This document shows positions 33,414 to 42,084 of a stretch of 64,000 bases of DNA, one piece after another. Under the pieces are notes generated by a model. That model was not told the DNA's origin. It was given only the letters and a program-made list of their open reading frames with translations, and did no database searches. Within the stretch, counting starts at the first letter, position 1. Every line of letters begins with the position of its first letter. This stretch comes from Candidatus Poribacteria bacterium (GTDB lineage: Bacteria > Poribacteria > WGA-4E > WGA-3G), in contig VXPE01000110.1 in NCBI GenBank assembly GCA_009839745.1, positions 16,732 through 80,731 on the forward strand. Reading direction: 5' to 3'. The translations under genes and the position numbers were made by a program.

Positions 33414-34682
33414 ATGAAGACCTTTGCTATTTTTCTATTTTGCGGCACGCTGTTACTCTCAGGTTGTGGGATATTCACTACCCATCCGACTCCAACCGAA
33501 CCGCCGACCCATACTGTAGACCCGCTCGAAAGACTACAGACCGATATCGATGCCGTTTTGCAAGAAGAACTGTTCACGAATGCAAGCATCAGTATCAAAG
33601 TGGTTGCTGTTGAAACAGGAGAAGTGGTTTACGAAAAAAATAGCCACAAGTTGCATCATCCAGCTTCTACAACAAAACTCTTCACGGCAGCGACCGCCTT
33701 AGCGAAATTGGGGTCGGACTATCAATTTGAGACAACACTCTATAGTGATGCCATTGTGAAAGGTGAAGTCTTAGGAAATATCTATCTAAAAGGTAGAGCT
33801 GATCCAGTGCTCCAACCTCAAGACATTGTAAAATTGGGTGATGCCTTGCTTGAAGCGGGTGTGAAGTCGATACAGGGGTATATCGTTGTCGATGAAACAT
33901 ATCTCGACGCCATTTGGGAGGGTCCGGGGTGGATGCGGGACGATAGACCGCTGTGGATCAGTCCTTTAAGTATCCGAGAAGTCAAACCGAACGCAAACAC
34001 AATGAGCAGGGCATTTGCCTGTGGACACCTCTTGAAAACTGCGCTTACAGAAAAAGGGATCCACGTGCCGGATAAAATCGTCTCTGGAACAGTTCCATCG
34101 GATGCGCGCAGCATAGCGAAACATCTATCGCCACCCCTCACCGACATTCTCAGGTTGATGAACAAACCGAGCGATAACTGGATCGCTGAATTAGTTTTTA
34201 AGACAATCGGTGCTGAGGTGATGGGTGAGCCGGGGACGTGGAAAAAGGGGAGAGAAGCCATCGCCGAATTTTTAGGGGAAATTATGGACGAGCCGCCGAT
34301 ACACCGATTCGTTGACGGTTCTGGACTCTCTCGGTACAACCTCCTCAATGCGGAATTGCTCACACGGTTGCTCGTCCATATCTATCATAATTTTGAGGTG
34401 ATGCCGGAGTTTCTGGCATCGCTTCCGATTGCTGGCGTTGACGGCACCTTGAAAAATCGGATGCAAGGCGTGTCCGCTGAGAAGATATTACGCGCGAAAA
34501 CGGGGACGTTGAGTGGGGTTTCTGCGCTCGCTGGCTATACCGTGACCGCAGACGATGAGGTGTTTGCATTTGGTATCCTCATCAGTCATTACATCGGTCC
34601 AGCAAGATCTGCGCGAAGTATCCAAGATAAGATTGGGAATTATTTGACTGGCTTCAGTCGTCATTCTTCTATGGATCGTTAG
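33414..34682 (+). CDS. dacB: D-alanyl-D-alanine carboxypeptidase/endopeptidase, PBP4 (S13) family lipoprotein
   Basis: This 422-residue protein has a signal peptide and lipobox (LLLSGC), so it is probably membrane-anchored. Penicillin-binding motifs are SxxK in HHPASTTKLFTAA near residue 83, SxN in KPSDNWIAELVF near 252, and KTG in LRAKTGTLSGVSALAG near 362. It trims cell-wall peptides. It is shorter than E. coli PBP4 (about 477), mainly through a reduced inserted domain between SxxK and SxN. A Pro/Thr-rich linker follows the lipobox. Confidence 0.92.
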   Translation: MKTFAIFLFCGTLLLSGCGIFTTHPTPTEPPTHTVDPLERLQTDIDAVLQEELFTNASISIKVVAVETGEVVYEKNSHKLHHPASTTKLFTAATALAKLGSDYQFETTLYSDAIVKGEVLGNIYLKGRADPVLQPQDIVKLGDALLEAGVKSIQGYIVVDETYLDAIWEGPGWMRDDRPLWISPLSIREVKPNANTMSRAFACGHLLKTALTEKGIHVPDKIVSGTVPSDARSIAKHLSPPLTDILRLMNKPSDNWIAELVFKTIGAEVMGEPGTWKKGREAIAEFLGEIMDEPPIHRFVDGSGLSRYNLLNAELLTRLLVHIYHNFEVMPEFLASLPIAGVDGTLKNRMQGVSAEKILRAKTGTLSGVSALAGYTVTADDEVFAFGILISHYIGPARSARSIQDKIGNYLTGFSRHSSMDR

Positions 34683-34740
34683 AGATTAATTGCTATAGAG
34701 CGCGGAGCAACCCAATGTACCACCTTACCTGCGCAATTTT

Positions 34741-34769
34741 TTGACATTTAAGTTGTGACATAGTATAAT
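34741..34769 (+). promoter_or_regulatory. Perfect consensus sigma-70 promoter
   Basis: TTGACA and TATAAT are both exact and 17 bp apart. The TPR gene starts 210 bp further on, leaving a long leader in which I see no structured element. Confidence 0.8.
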
Positions 34770-34978
34770 ACTTGTAGTTTTTTGATTATAGTGGTAAATT
34801 GACTGTAAGTTCGCCAATTTCCTGCGAATTAACTTCAACCCACAAATAGGGATTGAGATTAAAAAGAGTCGCCCTACCCTTGTCTTATCTCCCTTTGCTT
34901 TTAACCATATACAGAAAGTGGCTCTTGTTTGTCCAATTCCCCACACAGACCGAGAAAAGGACATCATCAAGGAAAACC

Positions 34979-36184
34979 GTGAACATAAAAATTTTAATCG
35001 AACTTATAGAAAATATCAGCAATTCCACAAGAGATGGTTCAATTAGCGAAACTGTGCAGGAAGAGCTGCGGGATGTTGAACTGTCTCTCGTCGACAAGGC
35101 GATTATTGATGCCTACCTACTACGACAGAGTGGAAAAATTGCGGATGCTATAGAAAAGTGGCGTTCCATCGCAAATATTGCAGAAGAAGCAGATAATGAA
35201 CTTGCTGCCCACGCTTGGTTTTCCATGGGAGGTCTCCTCTCAGATAACAACCCAGAAGAGGCACTTCTTGCTTACAACAAGGCAATACATCTGGATTCAC
35301 AGTATACTGATGCATACTACAACCGCGCGAGAGCGAAGAGTAGACTTAGACACTATGAGGCTGCAATCGTGGATTTTGATGCGGCACTCCGTCTAAAACC
35401 GGATTATACAGAAGCTTACAGCAACCGAGGAATAGCAAAAGGTGCGTTGGGATACCATGAGGATGCGATTGCTGATTTTGATAAGAGTATCAAAATTAAT
35501 CCAGATAATGCTTATGCTTATTTCAGGCGCGGGCACGCGAAAGTTGAATTAGAACGCTATGCGGACGCGATCGCTGACTTTGATAAAGGGCTTCAACTTG
35601 AATCGAATCATGCCCAAACCTACTTTGATCGGGGATATGCAACGCTTGAATTAGAACGCTACGAGGAAGCGATTGAGGATTTTGATAAAGGCTTAAAACT
35701 TAAACCAGATGATGCCCAAGCTTACTTCGTGCGAGGTTATGTAAAATATGAGATAGGAGAATATGAAGCTGCAATCAAAGACTTCGATCACACTATCAGA
35801 CTTGAACCAGAGCATTCCCCAGCTTATAACAATCGAGCGCATTTGAAAAACAAGCTCAGACAATACGAATCTGCACTGGCAGACTGTGATGAATCCATCC
35901 GTCTCAATTTTGATGATGCCTGGCCGTATATTAATAGAGGATTTGCGAAAATTAAGTTAGGTCAAATTGAGTCTGCGCTTACTGACTGCGACGAGGCAGT
36001 GCAGAGAGATCCCTCTTTGGCTGAAGCATATCACACCCGAGGCGAAGCAAATGCGCTTTTGGGCAGAACTCCGGAAGCACAGACAGATCTCCAGAAAGCC
36101 TTGGAATTAGCAGAACAAACCGATAACCAAGACCTCAAAACTGAGATTGAGCAATCACTTCAGAAACTTGACAACACTGAGTAG
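34979..36184 (+). CDS. Tetratricopeptide repeat protein
   Basis: The 401-residue product starts at the GTG at 34979, preceded by AAGGA at 5 nt; the frame is open upstream to 34853. After an N-terminal helical region it has about eight consecutive 34-residue TPR units from about residue 85 on. Examples are YNRARAKSRLRHYEAAIVDF, YSNRGIAKGALGYHEDAIAD and YFDRGYATLELERYEEAIED. TPR arrays bind other proteins. There is no signal peptide. The adjacent units are alike, pointing to recent repeat amplification. Confidence 0.88.
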   Translation: MNIKILIELIENISNSTRDGSISETVQEELRDVELSLVDKAIIDAYLLRQSGKIADAIEKWRSIANIAEEADNELAAHAWFSMGGLLSDNNPEEALLAYNKAIHLDSQYTDAYYNRARAKSRLRHYEAAIVDFDAALRLKPDYTEAYSNRGIAKGALGYHEDAIADFDKSIKINPDNAYAYFRRGHAKVELERYADAIADFDKGLQLESNHAQTYFDRGYATLELERYEEAIEDFDKGLKLKPDDAQAYFVRGYVKYEIGEYEAAIKDFDHTIRLEPEHSPAYNNRAHLKNKLRQYESALADCDESIRLNFDDAWPYINRGFAKIKLGQIESALTDCDEAVQRDPSLAEAYHTRGEANALLGRTPEAQTDLQKALELAEQTDNQDLKTEIEQSLQKLDNTE

Positions 36185-36219
36185 GAGTCAGTGTAAATCA
36201 GTCCACCGCGCAACTTCCA

Positions 36220-36999
36220 TCAATTGAACCGAGACGTAATATCGGGGGGTGGGTCTCCCACAGCGGACTTTCCATCCCGTAACAACGGTTCTGCATTGCC
36301 CCATAAGCGGCTTCCATCGTGTGCAAGGAGGGGTTCTGCTGAATACTGCGCAAGGTAGGCACGCCGCAGGTTACTGGTGTAGTTCGTGCCGCTGCAGTGG
36401 AAGTTGATGCTCGTGAAGGCGACAATACTCCCGGCAGGCACAATCGCGGGGACACCCTTTTCCGGTCCGAAATAACCCACCATATCGTTACTTCCCTCTT
36501 CACGGATATGCTTCACCCATGAACGGATACCGATCTGCGAAAACGGCATCACGTAGACAGTGCCGTTCTCTTCAGACATATCATCAAGTGCGCACCAACA
36601 GGTGAGATACGGCTTATGGTCGGGATAGCCGACGTAGCCTGAATCTTGATGCCAGCTGAACTTCATTCCGGCTTCTGCGCCTTTGACGACATACTGTTCC
36701 CAGAAAAGATATGCTGTATCGCCTAAGGTGGCACGGCAGACCTCCGCCATTAGATCGCTGAATAGGAATTCGCGAAGTTTCGGCTGTTTCCTGAAGCAGT
36801 TTGAGACGAAATAGCGTTTGTTGCGATGATTGATACCGAGGACATCCGTGTCCTGCCGGTCCATGTCGGCATCCATCTGACTGATAAAGGTTCCGCATTC
36901 ACCGCGGAGGAGTTCCAGCAGCGGTTCTGGGATCACATTCTCTAAAATGAAATAGCCTTCCTCTTGGAATTGCTGTTTCTGTGCATCGGTTATCTTCAT
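36220..36999 (-). CDS. Phytanoyl-CoA dioxygenase (PhyH) family protein
   Basis: This 259-residue Fe(II)/2-oxoglutarate oxygenase-like protein begins FQEEGYFILENVIPEPLLEL. The metal motif is HQD in FSWHQDSGYVGY near 116, with the distal His in SINFHCSGTNYTSN near 208 and an Arg in LRRAYLAQYS. The middle LTCWCALDDMSEENGTVYVM is typical of the family. The substrate is unknown. Confidence 0.87.
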   Translation of the reverse strand: MKITDAQKQQFQEEGYFILENVIPEPLLELLRGECGTFISQMDADMDRQDTDVLGINHRNKRYFVSNCFRKQPKLREFLFSDLMAEVCRATLGDTAYLFWEQYVVKGAEAGMKFSWHQDSGYVGYPDHKPYLTCWCALDDMSEENGTVYVMPFSQIGIRSWVKHIREEGSNDMVGYFGPEKGVPAIVPAGSIVAFTSINFHCSGTNYTSNLRRAYLAQYSAEPLLAHDGSRLWGNAEPLLRDGKSAVGDPPPDITSRFN

Positions 37000-37036
37000 A
37001 TTTTTCTTTTTTTAAGTTTTGCTTTGCCCTCTATAC

Positions 37037-37055
37037 GGGCTGGGTTACCCAGCCC
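37037..37055. repeat. Short palindrome followed by CTACG
   Basis: GGGCTGGG/CCCAGCCC with a 3-nt loop is followed by CTACGG. It is a member of the dispersed hairpin class, in the gap between dioxygenase and molybdoenzyme genes. Confidence 0.5.
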
Positions 37056-37137
37056 CTACGGTTTCGGGCAAGTCTCTGGTTAAGTAGCGAAATGTCGGGA
37101 ATCGGAGTTCCCTCCTACAGAATACTCTAAGAGGCTT

Positions 37138-38274
37138 CTATTCGATATTGACTTGGCGGACAACTTGACCGTTGCTCTCCCAATAGGTGTGCTTTCCAGT
37201 GATGTAGTCGGAATCACCTGCGGGTTGGATATTGCCTGCCGTATCAATGGCTCTGGAAACGACAGTGTGTTCACCCTTCGAAGGACTGTTCCAGTCGAGA
37301 TGCCAGATTTTCCATGCGAATTCCGCGTCCTCTTCGGGATCTATCGTCGCCTTTTGCCATGCCCCACCGTCAATGCGGACTTCAACCCTTTGGATAGGGG
37401 CACCCCACGCCGCACCGTAGACACGGTATTTGTCGCCGATACGGGTTACCTTCGCCGCTAACGATTTCAACTTTGTTCTACCCACCGAAGTCTCCATCCA
37501 GACGGATTCACCGTCGGAACGTTTCTCCTCGCGGATCGTGACATAGTCGCGCCCCATGAATCTCCCCATAAATCGGGTGTCGCGCACCTCGATGCGTTTG
37601 AACCATTTGACGCACGCAATGCCGTACCAACCGGGTGCTATCAAGCGAAGCGGGGCACCGTTTGGTTGGGGCAACGGTTCACCGTTCATTTCATAGCAAA
37701 GGAGATTTGTGTCCTGTAGCGCGTCTTCGAGGGACATGCTCCGTGCGAAATTCTGGCGCATCTTTACATCGCGTCGTTCCTCTTCGCCGACATCGTGACC
37801 GAAGAAGATGACCTCAATGCCGTTTTCTCGGATACCGGCTTCCTTGAGGATCGGTGCGAGCGGTGTCCCTGCCCATTTTGCGTTGCCTATCCCGCCAGTG
37901 AACGTTGGAAACCCATGATTACCAGAACATTCCAGCGTAAAGGTCACCTCCTGTCGGGGACGTGCTTTGATGTCCTCAATCGTGAGCATCAACGGATTTT
38001 CGATCAAGCCGCCCACTTCCAGTTTCCACGTCGCGAGGTCTACTTCAGGTTTGCCGTAGTGTGAAACGTTGAAGAATTCAGCGTTCGGTGTGATAAAGGA
38101 ATCGAGTTCGTTCCAATCCAGTAAACCGCGTTTTGAAGGCGGTTCGGGTGGCTGATCGGTGAATGGGATAAGCACTTCACCTTCACGGTTTGGGAAGGCG
38201 TAGACCACCCATGGGCTGAGCAGTAATCCGGTAAGCGTTAAACCGCTCTGTCGCAAAAAATCTCTACGCTCCAT
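37138..38274 (-). CDS. Exported sulfite oxidase-family molybdoenzyme
   Basis: This 378-residue protein has a twin-arginine-type leader (ERRDFLRQSGLTLTGLLLSP). The molybdopterin domain contains the Mo-ligand Cys in TFTLECSGNHGF near 115 and GAPLRLIAPGWYGIACVKW near 220. The C-terminal Mo-cofactor dimerisation domain runs from about 255 (VYGAAWGAPIQRVEVRIDGG, GEHTVVSRAIDTAGNIQP). This fits periplasmic sulfite or related oxidoreductases (SoxC/SorA-like). No heme domain is present, so an external electron acceptor is needed. Confidence 0.88.
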   Translation of the reverse strand: MERRDFLRQSGLTLTGLLLSPWVVYAFPNREGEVLIPFTDQPPEPPSKRGLLDWNELDSFITPNAEFFNVSHYGKPEVDLATWKLEVGGLIENPLMLTIEDIKARPRQEVTFTLECSGNHGFPTFTGGIGNAKWAGTPLAPILKEAGIRENGIEVIFFGHDVGEEERRDVKMRQNFARSMSLEDALQDTNLLCYEMNGEPLPQPNGAPLRLIAPGWYGIACVKWFKRIEVRDTRFMGRFMGRDYVTIREEKRSDGESVWMETSVGRTKLKSLAAKVTRIGDKYRVYGAAWGAPIQRVEVRIDGGAWQKATIDPEEDAEFAWKIWHLDWNSPSKGEHTVVSRAIDTAGNIQPAGDSDYITGKHTYWESNGQVVRQVNIE

Positions 38275-38319
38275 AGTTGCTCCTTATTCTTTCTCGTTCG
38301 GCGCGGCTTGTAACTCAGT

Positions 38320-39027
38320 TTAAGCCTTTATTGCTGCGAGATAGTTGGTGTTGACCTGTTCCCAATTGACGATTTTGCCCCACGCGTCAATGTAATCGGC
38401 ACGTCGATTCTGATAATTGAGATAGTAGGCATGTTCCCAGACATCGAGGCCGAGGATCGGCGTGTGTCCCTTCATCAGGGGACTATCCTGATTCGATGTG
38501 GCGTAAATCTGCAGCTTCTTGTTTTCATCGACAACAAGCCACGCCCATCCGGATCCGAAATGCGTTTTCGCGGCTTTGACGAACATTTCGCTGCCGGCAT
38601 CGAAGGAACTGAAAGTGGATTGAATGGCTTCCGCAACTTTGCCTGTCGGTTCACTGCCGCCAGGAGTCATGATGTTCCAGAAAAGCGTATGGTTAGCATG
38701 CCCACCGCCGCTGTTGATAATGGCTTGTCGGATATGCTTCGGCACCCTTTCAATATTTCGGAGCATGCCTTCAAGCGACATGTGCTGTAGGTCATGGCTG
38801 CGCGCGATTGCTGCATTGAGTTTATTGACGTAGCCTTGGTGGTGTTTTCCGTGATGGATTTCCATTGTGCGTTTGTCAATATGAGGTTCAAGCGCATCGT
38901 AGGCGTAAGGTAATGGTGGTAATTGCTGACCTTGGTGATGGTTCGCATACACACACAGGGGACTGTGCGCAACGAAAAGTCCCGCCAACGCGGTGCTTCC
39001 GTGAATTAAGAAATTTCTACGATTCAT
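38320..39027 (-). CDS. Exported Fe/Mn superoxide dismutase
   Basis: This 235-residue protein has a twin-arginine-type leader ([20 protein letters not shown]), followed by the SOD domain from [20 protein letters not shown]. Metal ligands are His in [13 protein letters not shown], His in NHTLFWNIM, and Asp and His in [20 protein letters not shown]. The choice of Mn or Fe cannot be made safely by eye. The start at 39027 follows GGGAGAA; a 51-codon upstream extension runs through the promoter and is not real. Confidence 0.93.
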   Translation of the reverse strand: MNRRNFLIHGSTALAGLFVAHSPLCVYANHHQGQQLPPLPYAYDALEPHIDKRTMEIHHGKHHQGYVNKLNAAIARSHDLQHMSLEGMLRNIERVPKHIRQAIINSGGGHANHTLFWNIMTPGGSEPTGKVAEAIQSTFSSFDAGSEMFVKAAKTHFGSGWAWLVVDENKKLQIYATSNQDSPLMKGHTPILGLDVWEHAYYLNYQNRRADYIDAWGKIVNWEQVNTNYLAAIKA

Positions 39028-39058
39028 GGGTTCTCCCTGTCCTGCTGTTTTGAATATC

Positions 39059-39087
39059 ATTTTACAGAAATTGTGGGATTGTGTCAA
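39059..39087 (-). promoter_or_regulatory. Sigma-70-type promoter of the superoxide dismutase gene
   Basis: On the minus strand TTGACA (39082-39087) and TAAAAT (39059-39064) are 17 bp apart, giving a short leader of about 25 nt. Confidence 0.7.
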
Positions 39088-39183
39088 GTGCGAAAATTCA
39101 GTTGATTTTGGTAGAGAGATGTGGTAGGTTAATACAAATCTAATGCAAAGAGACAAAAATTGATAAAGGAGACAGAACACTTT

Positions 39184-40186
39184 ATGTCTAAAGAACTTTC
39201 CCGTCTTGAACCCGTTGAACTCCGTGATATTTGGCCCAACGAGGCTACAGATTTCACACTGTGGCTGGCACAGGCAGAAAATCTATCTTTCCCTCGGGGA
39301 GACACTCGGTATGACTCTTGAACTTGAGGATCAAGAGTTAAATGTTGGGAACTTTCGAGCCGATATGCTGTGCAGAAACGCAGTGGATGGCTCGCGAGTC
39401 CTGATTGAGAACCAGTTGGAGGAGACTGACCACAGTCACTTCGGTCAAATCCTAACGTATGCAGTTGGATTGGATGTTGACGCAGTTATCTGGATCGCGA
39501 AAAAATTCCGGGAGGAACACCGCGCCGCGCTTGATCGATTAAATGAAACGCCAAGCGCAAATTTCCAGTACTTTGGAGTAGAGATTAAGGTATGGCAGAT
39601 TGAAAACTCAGCTTGTGCACCACAATTTGAGATCGTCTCCAAGCCGAAGGATTGGAGACGTCCGATAATTCGGGACACACAAAGGGCAGCATCCAAGGCA
39701 CCCTCTGAAACTCCACTGTGGGTGGGGAGGTTTTGGAGAGAATGGAGCGATTACATGACTCAGATAGGTAAGCCTCTTAAAGGTCCGCAATCAGGCACGT
39801 GGAGTCTCCTAAATTTCGACACAGAGCACTATGGGAGCGAATTCTACATAGATGCCTATCTGATTAACGAAAAGAAGGAGATTGGTATTAGACTCTGCAT
39901 AGAATGGCAAAGCGAGATGAAATACTTCTACCCGCTAAAGGAACAACGAAAAGAAATTGAGCGAGAATTCGCTGAACCCCTTGAATGGCATGAATCTCTT
40001 GGATACGAAGGTAGCCGGATATTCTTACGGAGGACGGATATCGATCTGACAGACGAAACCGATTGGCCCAACCAGCATGAGTGGCTTGGATCAAAATTGG
40101 AACTATTTGACAAGGTCTTCGGACCACGCCTCAAAGCACTCAATGCCGCAGACTGGGAACCCCCGGAAGACGAAGATGAGGCATAA
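39184..40186 (+). pseudogene. DUF4268 protein (PD-(D/E)xK-like N-terminus), frameshifted
   Basis: An ATG at 39184 opens [20 protein letters not shown], the usual N-terminus. That frame ends at a TGA near 39319. The rest continues in the next frame from about 39290: SLGETLGMTLELEDQELNVG, FRADMLC, VLIENQLEETDHSHFGQILT, then the C-terminal DUF4268 domain (FWREWSDYM to GPRLKALNAADWEPP). One extra base in TCTTTCCCTCGGGG explains the break. The FRAD...IENQ pattern resembles a nuclease core. This is a recent mutation or an assembly error. The patatin gene follows 59 bp later. Confidence 0.75.
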
Positions 40187-40244
40187 ACATGAGTGTGGTT
40201 TGTAGTAGGGCAATTTATTGCTCGTTCCTCAAAGAGAACACTCA

Positions 40245-41156
40245 ATGAACAACAAGGACACCTTTCACATCCTTGCATTAGATGGCGGTGGCACTCGCGG
40301 CATATACACCGCCCAACTCCTTGCCAAGATTGAACAGGCTCTTGGAACACCTATCAGAACCTGTTTCGACCTCATCGCTGGGACAAGCACAGGGGCAATC
40401 ATTGCTGGTGCCGCTGTCTCCGACATCCCTATGCAAGAGATCGTCGAACTTTTTGAGACGGAGACCCCTTATATCTTCCGAAGACGATGGTACCGTATCC
40501 CGTTGTTCCTCAGTAAATATCCCGATCAAAAACTGGCACAGATTATCGCCAAGCACCTCCCTGCGACGTCTCTTAGTGAAATAGAAACGCCTTTGATGAT
40601 AACGAGTTCGGAGATTGCTAAAAGTGAGGTCCATATCTTTAGATCGAATTATAGCAATCGCGATTCGGAGAGTGCTTCTACAGATAAAGCCGTGAGTCTA
40701 AGAGATGCGATTCTCGCTTCCTGTGCCGCGCCTACGTTTTTTGCACCAAAATCCGTTGACAATTTCCTGTTAGCGGACGGTGGACTCTGGGCAAACAATC
40801 CGTCCACGGTCGCTTTCACAGAAGCACTCTCGGTGTTTGGGAAGGAAACACAAGAGATTCGGATGCTGTCCGTTGGCACCGGGCATTCGGTGAATATGTA
40901 TCACAACAGACGTGGCTGGGGATTTATCACGGGATGGGGTGGCGCAAAGTTGACATCTTATGTGATGACCTTGCAATCTCAGGCATCCGCGAGGACAGCA
41001 AAATTGTTGTTGAAGGAGAACTACCTGCGAATCAATCCAGAAATTGATTTCTGGGAGTTGGATAGCCTTACGCAGTTGAACAACCTAAAATCTCTCGCAG
41101 ATCGTGATTTTGAGAGGTATACTGCCGAGATTGCGGCGTTTATTTCCGTTTTTTGA
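40245..41156 (+). CDS. Patatin-like phospholipase (CapV-like)
   Basis: The product has 303 residues from the ATG at 40245. The oxyanion loop is DGGGTRG near residue 15, the nucleophile Ser is in GTSTGAIIAG near 50, and the catalytic Asp is in LADGGLWANNPS near 175. Strand order and length resemble CBASS effector CapV and other cytosolic patatins. No cyclic-nucleotide synthase gene lies nearby, so a CBASS role is not supported here. Together with the preceding DUF4268 gene it may form a small accessory module. Confidence 0.85.
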   Translation: MNNKDTFHILALDGGGTRGIYTAQLLAKIEQALGTPIRTCFDLIAGTSTGAIIAGAAVSDIPMQEIVELFETETPYIFRRRWYRIPLFLSKYPDQKLAQIIAKHLPATSLSEIETPLMITSSEIAKSEVHIFRSNYSNRDSESASTDKAVSLRDAILASCAAPTFFAPKSVDNFLLADGGLWANNPSTVAFTEALSVFGKETQEIRMLSVGTGHSVNMYHNRRGWGFITGWGGAKLTSYVMTLQSQASARTAKLLLKENYLRINPEIDFWELDSLTQLNNLKSLADRDFERYTAEIAAFISVF

Positions 41157-41250
41157 AGTGCACACTTCACTTTTTTATAGACAACTTCCAAAATTCCTGA
41201 TACGCTTTAGTTCTAAAATAACAACCTTTTGGGACTTTTGGGAGAAATCT

Positions 41251-42006
41251 ATGGAAATAAGATCAAATCGGGTTAAACAGAAATTGGCAAACGGGGATCT
41301 TGCGTTCGTTATCTCAGGATTGACGAGCGCCGACGATATAGACACCTTCGGTCCGAACGGATACGACGGTGTATGGCTGGAAGGCGAACACGGGAGCGTT
41401 GACGCAGCACAACTCGGGGACCTAACGCGTGCCTGCGATCTCTGGGGTATGACCTCTATCACACGGGTCAATCGCAATGACCAAGGACTTATCTACCGCA
41501 CATTGGATTGTGGGTCAATGGGCATCTGCGTCCCGCATGTCAACACGAAAGCAGAGGCACAAAACGTTGTAGAGGGAACGAAGTTCGCACCGATCGGACA
41601 CCGTGGAATGTATACCAGTCGCCAAGGCTATGGTGTGGACAACTATTTTGACGTAGCCAACTCTCAAACGCTTGTCATCGTGTTGATCGAAGACATTGCA
41701 GCGGTTAACAATCTGGACGACATTCTCACCGTCGACCATATCGACGTATTTTTCGTTGCACCGTCAGATTTAGCGACTTCTATGGGTCATATTGGAAACC
41801 TCACTCACCCAGATGTTCAGGGAACGATTGATTCCGCACTGGCTCGTATCCAAGAGGCGGGACGGGTTGCCGGGACCTTGACGACTGATGCGACTGTTGA
41901 AAAATACGTAAAGGCAGGCGTGCGATTTTTAATGACAGGTGTTGGCGCGTGGATTACAGCCAGCGCGGCGGCATTTAAAGAACGGGCAGAGGGTGCGAAA
42001 TCTTAA
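41251..42006 (+). CDS. HpcH/HpaI-type class II aldolase
   Basis: This 251-residue protein starts at ATG with GGGAGA 6 nt upstream. The barrel shows GYDGVWLEGEHGSVDAAQLG (catalytic and metal residues) near 40, CGSMGICVPHVNTKAEAQNV near 95, VLIEDIAAVNNLDDIL near 150 and VFFVAPSDLATSMGH near 170. These enzymes cleave 2-keto-3-deoxy sugar acids into pyruvate and an aldehyde. Next to L-fuconate dehydratase, whose product is such an acid, it is a good candidate for the next step. That link is inference. Confidence 0.87.
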   Translation: MEIRSNRVKQKLANGDLAFVISGLTSADDIDTFGPNGYDGVWLEGEHGSVDAAQLGDLTRACDLWGMTSITRVNRNDQGLIYRTLDCGSMGICVPHVNTKAEAQNVVEGTKFAPIGHRGMYTSRQGYGVDNYFDVANSQTLVIVLIEDIAAVNNLDDILTVDHIDVFFVAPSDLATSMGHIGNLTHPDVQGTIDSALARIQEAGRVAGTLTTDATVEKYVKAGVRFLMTGVGAWITASAAAFKERAEGAKS

Positions 42007-42042
42007 CGGATTTAATCCACCTCAGTCTTCTATCTTCTTACC

Positions 42043-42072
42043 TGCGCGGTTGTTCACCGCGCATTTCTATTT
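42043..42072 (+). terminator. Terminator between the convergent aldolase and dehydratase genes
   Basis: TGCGCGGT/ACCGCGCA with a 5-nt loop is followed by TTTCTATTT. It is a strong hairpin with a modest T-tract. Confidence 0.6.
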
Positions 42073-42084
42073 AAGCCAAGGCAC

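Noticed and set aside
33818..34363. 181-codon minus-strand frame within the PBP4 gene
   Set aside because: The plus-strand frame has all penicillin-binding motifs, so this is a shadow.
34770..34978. Riboswitch or small RNA in the long leader after the consensus promoter
   Set aside because: No recognisable riboswitch core or terminator hairpin was found by eye in the 209 nt.
40245..41156. CBASS system based on the CapV-like patatin
   Set aside because: No CD-NTase, Cap2 or Cap3-like gene lies on either side; the neighbours are DUF4268 and an aldolase.
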